A program made the translations under genes and the position numbers. The notes under the pieces are model-generated. The model saw only the letters and a list, made by a program, of their open reading frames with translations. It was not told the origin of the DNA and did not search any database. A DNA stretch of 64,000 nucleotides from Sporolactobacillus kofuensis (lineage in GTDB: Bacteria; Bacillota; Bacilli; Bacillales; Sporolactobacillaceae): contig NZ_JBHSTQ010000001.1 in assembly GCF_042660205.1 (NCBI RefSeq), positions 248,001-312,000 on the forward strand. Reading direction: 5' to 3'. Positions 17,913 to 25,076 of the stretch are shown in pieces (positions within the stretch are counted from its first letter, which is position 1; each line of letters starts with the position of its first letter).

Positions 17913-18281
17913 ATGGAATTGCAAATCCAAGCGACATCTTTATCCAGCAGCATTGATCAATCAAGCAACTCAACAGATTCAGCAGAGAAACTCAAAAGTC
18001 TTGAAAAACAAAAAGAGAAGTTGGAGAATCAGCTGAAGCAGCTGGAATCCAACACATCGAATCCATCGAATCAGCAGCAACATGTTCAGGTGATTGAGAA
18101 AGAAATTCAACAGATTGATGCACAAATGAAACAGCTTCAATCGCAATCATTAGAATCCAATGAGAGTCAAAGCAATTCAAACGCAAGCTTACAACAATTC
18201 AATACAAATTCAGCCATTTCCAGCCAATCTGTTGATGGTGATTTGTTAACCATCAGCCAAGAAAGTCAACGTGCGAATTAA
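17913..18281 (+). CDS. FlxA-like coiled-coil protein
   Basis: A hydrophilic protein of about 122 residues dominated by one coiled coil (LEKQKEKLENQLKQLE and VIEKEIQQIDAQMKQLQ) and Ser/Asn/Gln-rich ends. This pattern is that of FlxA-like proteins, which are often associated with motility genes, though the function is unknown. The ATG at 17913 has AAAGGA four to five bases upstream. An alternative TTG at 17874 adds 13 residues. Neighbouring chemoreceptors make a motility link plausible. A strong terminator follows at 18305-18345. Confidence 0.7.
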   Translation: MELQIQATSLSSSIDQSSNSTDSAEKLKSLEKQKEKLENQLKQLESNTSNPSNQQQHVQVIEKEIQQIDAQMKQLQSQSLESNESQSNSNASLQQFNTNSAISSQSVDGDLLTISQESQRAN

Positions 18282-18304
18282 CAGAACACCTTTCTAATCG
18301 AGAG

Positions 18305-18345
18305 AAAAAGCCGTTCTCAGCATCATGTTGAGAACGGCTTTTTAT
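18305..18345. terminator. Rho-independent terminator
   Basis: AAAAAGCCGTTCTCA pairs with TGAGAACGGCTTTTT around a short loop. It closes the coiled-coil gene and can also act on the opposite strand for the PaaK-like gene. Confidence 0.92.
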
Positions 18346-18398
18346 TGAGTACTACTGAAATTTGTTGAGATGAATAAAAAGATTAGTAAGAATAGATT

Positions 18399-19565
18399 TT
18401 AGACTCTTTCAACGTGAACATATTTACTGTACGCCGGTTTCCCAACCAGTTTCTCAATCGGAATAATAGCCTCGATGAGCACGTCAGCGTCAAGATCCGA
18501 ACGTTTATAAATTTCATTTTTTATGCTTTCACTTGAGACCTCTTGATCAGGAGTGTACTGAAGAATAAACGTAATCGCGTCTCCTTCTTGTTTCACTTTC
18601 CATAGTAAAGGAATCTGATCTAAGGAATAGATAAGTTCCTGTAATTCATAGAAAGTCCAAAGTGCACCATGACAATTAATTGTGTTCTCATCTCTGCCGT
18701 AATGGATCAAAATCGGCGTTTGGTCGGGATCAGTTGGATCAGCATCTCTGATTTCTAAAAGATCATGATTATAATAACGTAATAACGGCATACCCTCACG
18801 CATTGTGGACAGAACACCATACCCGCGTACTCCGTGTGGTACCGGATTTTTGTTTTCATCAACCACTTCAATTTTTACATGTGCGTTATTCAGACGATAA
18901 TAGCCTTGCTCATCGCTGACAAATAAGCCACCGGATTCTGTACTGCCAAAAAAGGTAAATACAGGAACACCCCAAAGCTTTTCAAAATATGCTTTTCTCT
19001 TAGGCGAAACAAGTTCTCCGGCCAGAAACAAAGCCCTTAATCCTTTTGTTGGGAATGGAATAGATAGCTGTTTGGCCACTTCAAATAACTTTTCAGCTTC
19101 AGACGGAAGCATAGCTACAATACTCGGCTTTGCTCTTTGCATGATTTCTACAACTCTTCGATCCGGTGTAATCATGCTTGCCTTATCCACACCGATATGT
19201 GTTGCCCCTACTTCCTCACATGCCCAATATAAAATAAAAGAAGGAATAGCTAAGGCAAAAGGAAAGCGGTTCAACAGGATATCGTCTTTCCTCAAATTTA
19301 ATTGGGACTTAAGGATCACTCGAGCTTCTTTCGTCACATCGGAATGACTGTACCAACTTGGCGTCGGCGTACCCGTTGTTCCACTTGTTTCATGGTAGGT
19401 TGCTATAGCTTCGATAGGTGCACCAAGTACGTCATAGGCTGAAGCATTGCGGAGCTCCTCTTTTGTCGTAAAAGGGATATCATCCCATGAGTCTATCGTT
19501 CGTTGTGCTAATTTATTCTTGTAAAATGAAGATCTTAACGCTGAAGCAACAAACAGATCATTCAT
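18399..19565 (-). CDS. PaaK-like AMP-forming ligase
   Basis: An adenylate-forming enzyme related to phenylacetate-CoA ligase and CapK. Motifs visible are the ATP loop YHETSGTTGTPTPSWYSH, FFGSTESGG, and LLRYYNHDLLEI with YGRDENTI further on. At 388 residues it is shorter than typical PaaK (about 430). The acid substrate cannot be told from sequence, and activation without CoA transfer is possible. The ATG at 19565 has GGGAG eight bases upstream and overlaps the end of the chemoreceptor gene by eight bases, so translation is coupled. It therefore shares the sigma-D promoter at 20747-20773. Confidence 0.82.
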   Translation of the reverse strand: MNDLFVASALRSSFYKNKLAQRTIDSWDDIPFTTKEELRNASAYDVLGAPIEAIATYHETSGTTGTPTPSWYSHSDVTKEARVILKSQLNLRKDDILLNRFPFALAIPSFILYWACEEVGATHIGVDKASMITPDRRVVEIMQRAKPSIVAMLPSEAEKLFEVAKQLSIPFPTKGLRALFLAGELVSPKRKAYFEKLWGVPVFTFFGSTESGGLFVSDEQGYYRLNNAHVKIEVVDENKNPVPHGVRGYGVLSTMREGMPLLRYYNHDLLEIRDADPTDPDQTPILIHYGRDENTINCHGALWTFYELQELIYSLDQIPLLWKVKQEGDAITFILQYTPDQEVSSESIKNEIYKRSDLDADVLIEAIIPIEKLVGKPAYSKYVHVERV

Positions 19566-20703
19566 GAACAACACTCCCAATCCGTTCTTTTTCAACACGT
19601 GATTCCATGATATGGTAATTTTTTTCAATAGCGTCAAAAGAAGAGTGAAAGTCATTTAATAGAGTAGCCAGTTGATTAATCTTAGCTGTCCCACCCTGTT
19701 GCACTTTCATTGTAAATTCGGTGATCTTCTCAACTTCGTTGGTGCTTGCTGCTAATTGCTGGACTGCAGCCGTCACTTCCATGATCTGATCTGATGTACC
19801 GCTCACTTCCTGGATAATGGTTTCAAAATAGCGCTTTGTTTTGTTCATCACGCTCATACCATCTGAAACTTCATCCATACTTTTGGCAGTCATTTCAACC
19901 GCTTTATTTACATCAGATTGAATGTCCGATAGAATTTTTGAAATTCGAACAGTTTCTTCTTTGGACTTATTTGATAATTTTCCCACTTCATTTGCTACAA
20001 CAGTAAATCCTTTGCCAAATTCACCGGCGCGAGCCGCTTCAATGTGCGCATTAAAGGACAATAATTGTGTTTGTTCAGCTATATCTGTAATGGAATGCAC
20101 AATCTGATCGACTTCCCCCGAATGGTTCGCCAAATTTGCAACAAACGTGGATAACTGATCCGTAATCTTGTACATGGATTGCATCTGGTTAAGTAGATTT
20201 CCAATCAGTTTATTTCCTTCATCTGCGGCAATTGACGCCTTTTTGGATGTGTCCGAAACGACTTCCGAGCTGGCAGCAATCTGCTGAATACCACTTGAAA
20301 TTTCAGTCATGGTATCCGTACTTTTCACCACATTCTTGGTTTGAATTGATGCCCCCTGCGAAATGTCTCCGGCAACATGCACAAGGGTCTCTACTTGATC
20401 CGATAATGCGTGCGTGCGATCAGCTAACTCAGAAATTTCATGTTTCGTCGTATTCAGAATGTCCATGCTCAGGTCTGATCGCTTTTGACTTTCAACAGCC
20501 TCATTCAAAAACTGAGCCGATGATTGAATCGGAACATCTCTGTAAATGATGATAAGGCCAATAATCGTCAGGCAAAGGGAGATCATTGGTATAATGCCTT
20601 CCCAAAGATGAAAGCCATTGCTCACAAATAAATACACAAGCAACGCATTTGAGAAGATAAATAGAAAAGATAGGACTATGTACAGTTTTAATCTAGTGCT
20701 CAT
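19558..20703 (-). CDS. Membrane chemoreceptor lacking a large external sensor
   Basis: A methyl-accepting chemotaxis protein of 381 residues. Two adjacent membrane helices (about 7-28 and 35-54) are joined by only a short loop, so there is no periplasmic-type sensor. The cytosolic part holds the conserved tip (ITDIAEQTQLLSFNAHIEAA and KGFTVVANEVGKLS). The start is the ATG at 20703 after GGAAGG; the longer open frame to 20796 crosses the promoter. A sigma-D promoter lies upstream. The downstream PaaK-like gene overlaps it. The sensed signal may be membrane state or a partner protein. Confidence 0.87.
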   Translation of the reverse strand: MSTRLKLYIVLSFLFIFSNALLVYLFVSNGFHLWEGIIPMISLCLTIIGLIIIYRDVPIQSSAQFLNEAVESQKRSDLSMDILNTTKHEISELADRTHALSDQVETLVHVAGDISQGASIQTKNVVKSTDTMTEISSGIQQIAASSEVVSDTSKKASIAADEGNKLIGNLLNQMQSMYKITDQLSTFVANLANHSGEVDQIVHSITDIAEQTQLLSFNAHIEAARAGEFGKGFTVVANEVGKLSNKSKEETVRISKILSDIQSDVNKAVEMTAKSMDEVSDGMSVMNKTKRYFETIIQEVSGTSDQIMEVTAAVQQLAASTNEVEKITEFTMKVQQGGTAKINQLATLLNDFHSSFDAIEKNYHIMESRVEKERIGSVVHE

Positions 20704-20746
20704 GCTCCAATTCCTTCCCTGATTAATTTTTGAAATTACTTTTTTA

Positions 20747-20773
20747 ATATCGGTACTGAATAATAATCTTTTA
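20747..20773 (-). promoter_or_regulatory. Sigma-D (motility) promoter
   Basis: On the minus strand TAAA, a 15-base spacer and ACCGATAT match the sigma-D consensus TAAA-N15-GCCGATAT in all but one position. It lies 44 bases upstream of the chemoreceptor start. Confidence 0.85.
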
Positions 20774-20854
20774 GAATAAAATGAAAAAAATGCCAATAAA
20801 ACGATAAATTGGTAAAAAAGTCCTTATTTCGCAAAAATAGATGCAATCTTAAAA

Positions 20855-20910
20855 AAGAAAATAAGACAGAAAGCAGCTCATAGAGGTGCTCTCTGTCTCT
20901 TCATTTTTCG
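20855..20910. terminator. Hairpin with T-rich flanks
   Basis: GACAGA at 20865 pairs with TCTGTC ending at 20897, with an inner GCAGC/GGTGC helix. T-rich DNA follows on both strands. On the minus strand it would end the small H/K-rich gene at 21017. Confidence 0.6.
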
Positions 20911-20969
20911 TTTTTTCTTTTTTTCTTCTCTTTGAGAGAATACTAGGTACTAACACTTAGTCCTTTTTA

Positions 20970-21016
20970 TTGATTGCGCTTCGATTGCTTGCCGTGGGCG
21001 ATCCGTGAGCCTCAGA
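20970..21016 (+). repeat. Interspersed repeat, copy R3 (left half)
   Basis: TTGATTGCGCTTCGATTGC continues through GCCGTGGGCGATCCGTGAGC and then stops matching at CTC. The break is at the stop codon of the gene at 21017-21241. The right half of the core is absent. Confidence 0.75.
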
Positions 21017-21241
21017 TCACCATCTAGGTTTTTTATGTGGCTTATGCGGTTTATGAGGTTTTCGAGTCTTTTCGTGCTTTCGTCCCTCTTCCAAGAGGAA
21101 TTCCAATAGAATTTCTTTCTTAATGATTAGTTTTAAAATGCTTTCAAGATCTTTTCGATCAACCTTTCTTTGTTCTGTAACAGAACGTAAAGCCCCCGCT
21201 AACGCGTCTTCCATATGTTCAACTGCTTTAACTAAAGCCAT
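21017..21241 (-). CDS. Small protein with Lys/His-Pro repeats, possible spore protein
   Basis: A 74-residue protein. The N-terminal 50 residues form amphipathic helices (VEHMEDALAGALRSV then LESILKLIIKKEILLEFLLEE), and the C-terminus is a KPHKPHKPHKKP repeat. The helical part resembles the C-terminal half of the divergently transcribed protein at 21510, so the two are paralogues. Basic His/Lys-rich tails are common in spore coat proteins, which suggests but does not prove a coat role. AAAAGGAG lies eight bases before the ATG. Repeat copy R3 begins right at its stop codon. Confidence 0.7.
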   Translation of the reverse strand: MALVKAVEHMEDALAGALRSVTEQRKVDRKDLESILKLIIKKEILLEFLLEEGRKHEKTRKPHKPHKPHKKPRW

Positions 21242-21509
21242 TGTTCCATCTCCTTTTCATTAAGTTCACTATCACTTTATTCATTTGCACCTTAGCAGTA
21301 TAGATGAACGTCTTGTGATGAACACAAATGGGAATTTAACTAGGACAGGAACAATTCTCATAACCTATAGGTCCAAATCGGCCGATTCGTTAAGCATTTC
21401 ACAGGCGTTTATTATCAATAGGTCAGTGCCTTTTCTTTTGTTTTCATGATGGTTTCACCTATTCATGGTCATTGTAATTACATAAGTTAAAAGTGGAGGT
21501 GATTGCGGA

Positions 21510-21836
21510 ATGGCGTCGTCATTTTTTGATAAGGATCCTGCGGAAGAGTTCTTCTCGAAACCAAAAGAACACACTTATTGTAAAAAAGATGTTTATACGA
21601 ATTGCCATAAAAATCGATGCACGACTTGTTTCAACGGTTGTGATGAAACATATATTGAGTTTGTTGAATCTGCTGCTCATATTGAGCACGCATTAGCAAC
21701 AGCAATTAGTGATACCAGTTTTCAAGTGAAAATGAGACGTGAAAATCCTGAGAAGCTTATAGAACTGATAAGAGTTGCAACAAAAAAAGAATTAATCTTA
21801 CAACTGCTCATGGAAGAGGTTCGAAGGGGTTGTTAA
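21510..21836 (+). CDS. Cys-rich small protein, paralogue of the divergent H/K-rich protein
   Basis: A 108-residue protein with a cysteine-rich N-terminus (six cysteines between residues 24 and 44, as in CHKNRCTTCFNGC) and a helical C-terminus (IEHALATAISD, then LIELIRVATKKELILQLLMEE). That helical half aligns with the neighbour at 21017-21241. Cysteine-rich small proteins next to H/K-rich ones are suggestive of crosslinked coat material. GTGGAGGTGATTGCGGA precedes the ATG at good distance. The two genes are divergent over a 268-bp control region. Family not recognised. Confidence 0.7.
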   Translation: MASSFFDKDPAEEFFSKPKEHTYCKKDVYTNCHKNRCTTCFNGCDETYIEFVESAAHIEHALATAISDTSFQVKMRRENPEKLIELIRVATKKELILQLLMEEVRRGC

Positions 21837-21910
21837 GCTGCTTTGATCGTTTACTTGCTCTTGCTTTTTGAAACAGGACAGCTCTCCTTGCCAATACGAC
21901 GCGAAAATTA

Positions 21911-21958
21911 AAAGATACCCGCGCGATGCACCATCGGTTCGCACAGGTATCTTTTTTA
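21911..21958 (+). terminator. Rho-independent terminator
   Basis: AAAGATACC pairs with GGTATCTTT across a 26-base loop, ending in TTTTTTATT, 75 bases after the cysteine-rich gene. Confidence 0.75.
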
Positions 21959-21990
21959 TTGACTAGAATCCATTCATAAGAATCTTATCC

Positions 21991-22078
21991 AAAAAAACTG
22001 GGCAAAACCATCCTTATCTTGCATTAAATGCGCTTCGATTTCTCGCCTGCCAGGGCGTCTCGCATCTTCGCTGCATAA
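21991..22078 (+). repeat. Interspersed repeat, copy R4 (internally deleted)
   Basis: The left segment AAAAAAACTGGGCAAAACC and TGCGCTTCGATTTCTCGCC run straight into the right end CAGGGCGTCTCGCATCTTCG, so about 75 bases of the core are missing. Both termini are kept. Confidence 0.75.
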
Positions 22079-22104
22079 GCAAAAATCGTTCTACTTTCTG
22101 ACCG

Positions 22105-22140
22105 AAAAAAACAACAGCCGGTGCTATCGTTTGAGTACCA
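22105..22140 (-). other. Short segment matching the gerE 3' end
   Basis: About 31 bases (AACAACAGCCGGT then GCTATCGTTTGAGT) match the DNA around the gerE stop and terminator at 24653-24705, except that 22 bases of the terminator hairpin are missing here and one base differs. No gerE coding sequence precedes it. Confidence 0.5.
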
Positions 22141-22372
22141 AGTGCAGATAAACAGTCTAAGTTTTCTTGGCGCCACTTCCTGCTCCTTTTCCGGGTATCC
22201 AATAAATGAAAATCGTCGACTTCATGTCCAACACATACGGTCTAATGAACTAGAATTATGATCGTTTTGAACACGAAGCTAGGAGTAAAAAAGGCTCTAT
22301 GTACCTATAAACAAAAAAATCCTTTCGACGATATTTGACATGTTAAAAAAATATTTTTATCGGGGGCGTATT

Positions 22373-24316
22373 ATGCATACGGATGGTAAATGTTTTAAAT
22401 TAATACTTACTCTTGCATTAGTGCTTACTTTTACAGTTGTTGCACTCCCGCTCGGGGTGCCGCATGCTTTAGCTTCTTCGTCATTTAGTGACAACTTCGA
22501 AAGTGGAGCAAGCAAATGGGCAGCAACTCTCGGAACCTGGGGCACTGCGACAGATGCAACACAACCATCAGGGGATACAACGGTTTATACACAAACAGGC
22601 ACAAGTACGGAAGGACGTTCTTCTGCGGGTAGTCAGTCCTGGACAGACTACAGCGTCGAGGCAAAAGTAAAGGTCGGCAATTTTAATTCGAACAGAGTCA
22701 TGATTGCCGGAAGATTTAAGGATGCGAATAATTACTATGCCGCTTCCTTATACAGAGGCAATGCATTAGAAATCAGGAAAAAGATTAATGGTTCAGCTTC
22801 AACATTGATAAGTAAAAATTATACCTTTGAGACAAATAAATGGTATACCATCAAACTTGAATTTTCAGGTTCAACGATTAATGTTTATGTTAACGGCACA
22901 CTTCAGCTGACAGCGACAGACAGCAGCTTGACCTCCGGTGCCATTGGCTTGGTGGCGAAAGCAATAGCCGAGTTTGACGATATTGTTGTCTCAGACAATG
23001 TGTCCGATTCGTCATCGAGCTCTCCTACGACACCGCCTGCTTCACCATCTGATCCGGCGCCGGATCCATCATCGGGTTCATCAACACCGGACGCAAATGC
23101 GGCCTACTATGTATCGCCGTTAGGTAGCGATTCAAATGACGGAACAATTGATGCACCATTTGCAACGATTTCAAAGGCGGTTTCAGTAGCTTCACCGGGA
23201 ACGACCATTTATGTCCGAGGGGGTACATACCATCTGTCATCCGTGATCGATCTTAGCAGTAGCGGTTCATCGGAAAAATCAATCAACATCTTCGCCTATA
23301 ACAATGAGAAGCCGATACTTGACTTCTCTGGCGAAGGCTCAGGTACCAGTACTTTTGGCATTAGAATCACCGGAGATTATTGGCATCTAAAAGGTTTGGA
23401 AGTTGAACACGCAGCCGGTAAGGGGATTAGAATCTACGGTAGCCACAATACTGTGGAGAATTCTGTTATTCACAATAACAATGATAGTGGATTGTATATT
23501 GGCTTGAATAAAAATGTTTCAAATGATGGCAGTAAAGCCGCTTATAATAAAATAATCAATTGCGACTCCTATCTTAACTACGATAAAGGTGGTTCCACGG
23601 GAGACGGGGGAAACGCTGATGGATTTTCCTGCAAATTGAATCCTGGTAATGGGAATTACTTCTATGGCGACCGCGCATGGGAAAATTCCGATGACGGTTG
23701 GGATTTGTACATGGCCCAGTATCCGGTGACCATTGACCATTGCTACACATGGCATAATGGAGATGAAAAAAGTTTTAATTATTCCGGAAGTAACTGGGCC
23801 GGTAATGGTAGCGGATTTAAGCTTGGCGGCGGCACCAGTTATGGTCAACATGTCGTAACGAATTGCGTTTCCTTTGATAATAAATATGGTGTAAACAGTA
23901 ATCATAAGGCTTTTGATCAGAATGGTTCATCCGGTGCTCTTGGTGGAGTTAAACTATACAACTGTCTGGCCTTTGATTCTGATTGGGGCTTTTATTTTGC
24001 TGTTGCGCCCACGCAAGGCGGACCACATACCTTTATAAATAACGTCAGCTTTGATGAAGTGAAAGGTGACGCGAAATTATACAGTGGAGCAGTACAGAAA
24101 AACGACAGTTGGAATCTGCCTGTGACAGCAAACAGCGCAGATTTTGAAAGCATTGCAACAGCCGATGCCAAAGCGCCAAGAAATGCCGACGGCAGCCTGC
24201 CGGAAAATAATTTTGCACGATTGACCTCGGGTAGTGACCTGATTGATAAAGGTGTGGATGTCGGTATCCCCTATCTTGGTTCCGCACCGGATCTAGGCGC
24301 ATATGAGAAGCAATAA
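22373..24316 (+). CDS. Secreted family 9 pectate lyase with N-terminal sugar-binding-like module
   Basis: An extracellular polysaccharide lyase for pectin. A signal peptide (ending about HALASS) is followed by a beta-sandwich module of about 180 residues resembling 3-keto-disaccharide hydrolase or LamG domains (FSDNFESGASKW to FDDIVVSDN), a Ser/Pro/Asp linker, and a right-handed beta helix starting YYVSPLGSDSNDGT. The helix carries the PL9 hallmarks NADGFSCKLNPGNGNYFYG (candidate catalytic Lys) and ENSDDGWDLY (calcium-binding aspartates). GGGGGC lies six bases before the ATG at 22373; an earlier ATG at 22340 is weaker. It is a lone gene in the accessory block, followed by a terminator. Confidence 0.9.
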   Translation: MHTDGKCFKLILTLALVLTFTVVALPLGVPHALASSSFSDNFESGASKWAATLGTWGTATDATQPSGDTTVYTQTGTSTEGRSSAGSQSWTDYSVEAKVKVGNFNSNRVMIAGRFKDANNYYAASLYRGNALEIRKKINGSASTLISKNYTFETNKWYTIKLEFSGSTINVYVNGTLQLTATDSSLTSGAIGLVAKAIAEFDDIVVSDNVSDSSSSSPTTPPASPSDPAPDPSSGSSTPDANAAYYVSPLGSDSNDGTIDAPFATISKAVSVASPGTTIYVRGGTYHLSSVIDLSSSGSSEKSINIFAYNNEKPILDFSGEGSGTSTFGIRITGDYWHLKGLEVEHAAGKGIRIYGSHNTVENSVIHNNNDSGLYIGLNKNVSNDGSKAAYNKIINCDSYLNYDKGGSTGDGGNADGFSCKLNPGNGNYFYGDRAWENSDDGWDLYMAQYPVTIDHCYTWHNGDEKSFNYSGSNWAGNGSGFKLGGGTSYGQHVVTNCVSFDNKYGVNSNHKAFDQNGSSGALGGVKLYNCLAFDSDWGFYFAVAPTQGGPHTFINNVSFDEVKGDAKLYSGAVQKNDSWNLPVTANSADFESIATADAKAPRNADGSLPENNFARLTSGSDLIDKGVDVGIPYLGSAPDLGAYEKQ

Positions 24317-24648
24317 GTTCACGCATTAAAATAATGCCGCTTCTCTAAACAGTATTTGCGGTACACGAATAATTATTGAGAATCAGGACAAATCACTAAA
24401 TTACTATCAACTTTAATCAAATAGCTGATCTCTATGAGGATGTCTCAGAATTGTGTTCGTCAATATTGAGGCATCCTCTTTTATTATTTATAGACTTTAG
24501 TACGTTTTGCATACATAGCATGCGAAACACCCACCCTTCGCTTTTGGGGTTTGGCTAGTGAAAGGTGGTTTTGATTGTTGTCTTGCTGCTCTCATTAATA
24601 AGGCCTTCAAATTGCAAAAGCTACGCACTACGCTCGAGATGTGATTTA
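24317..24648. other. Intergenic region after the pectate lyase
   Basis: It contains the lyase terminator at 24436-24486 and then about 160 bases without a supported gene. CACCCACCC near 24530 and a loosely matching GGTGG form an imperfect hairpin. A GATTGTTGTCTTGCTGC stretch at about 24574 weakly resembles the repeat core but is too diverged to call. Confidence 0.4.
24436..24486 (+). terminator. Terminator after the pectate lyase
   Basis: GAGGATG and CATCCTC, extended by CTCA/TGAG, form the stem, followed by TTTTATT. Confidence 0.8.
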
Positions 24649-24649
24649 C

Positions 24650-24688
24650 AAACAAAAAACAACAGCCGGTCCTTCATCAGGAACCGGC
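24650..24688 (-). terminator. gerE terminator
   Basis: On the minus strand CCGGTTCC pairs with GGACCGG around TGATGAA, followed by CTGTTGTTTTTTG. It starts right after the gerE stop codon. Confidence 0.85.
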
Positions 24689-24693
24689 CGGTG

Positions 24694-24918
24694 CTATAGT
24701 TTGAGTTCTCCGAGCCTCAGCAGTTCGACAACCGCCTGGGAGCGTCCTTTCACACCAAGTTTTTGCATGGTGTTTGAAATATGGTTACGAACGGTTTTTT
24801 CACTAATGAAGAGTTCTTTGGCTATGTCTCGCGTCGTCTTGTCTTGGACAAGCAGTTCGAAAACTTCTCTTTCCCTCTTCGTCAGCAAAGGTTTTGGACG
24901 GTGATATTCTTCCTTCAA
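24694..24918 (-). CDS. gerE: GerE, late mother-cell transcription regulator
   Basis: A LuxR-type helix-turn-helix protein of 74 residues, exactly the B. subtilis length, with no receiver domain. The sequence LTKREREVFELLVQDKTTRD and the recognition helix SEKTVRNHISNTMQKL are visible. GerE acts in the mother cell after sigma-K to activate and repress coat genes. The start is a TTG at 24918 with AGGAGGGG upstream. A sigma-K-type promoter precedes it. In B. subtilis it is near racE and sdhB; here an accessory block lies on the racE side and fumC on the other. Confidence 0.93.
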   Translation of the reverse strand: MKEEYHRPKPLLTKREREVFELLVQDKTTRDIAKELFISEKTVRNHISNTMQKLGVKGRSQAVVELLRLGELKL

Positions 24919-24973
24919 AATTCCCCCTCCTTGCTCAGCAGAAGAGCGGGCGGGGAAGGCTTTTAGTCATTAA

Positions 24974-25000
24974 CATTTTATGAAAACAAGGACGATGCGT
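24974..25000 (-). promoter_or_regulatory. Sigma-K-type promoter of gerE
   Basis: On the minus strand AC, 16 bases, then CATAAAATG matches sigma-K (AC-N16/17-CATANNNTA) except the last base. B. subtilis gerE is also a sigma-K gene. Confidence 0.7.
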
Positions 25001-25076
25001 GCGAAGATTGATGATTTTACGCAAGTGCCCGTAAACCTTTTTGAATTCTACTCATAATTGCATTTGAGGAAGCATT

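Noticed and set aside
21481..21489. CATAAGTTA as a sigma-K -10 for the cysteine-rich gene at 21510
   Set aside because: It matches the consensus, but the message would begin inside or just before the ribosome site and no -35 is at the right distance.
22014..22202. 62-codon minus-strand frame
   Set aside because: It reads antisense through repeat R4 and the gerE-like fragment, with no ribosome site or family resemblance.
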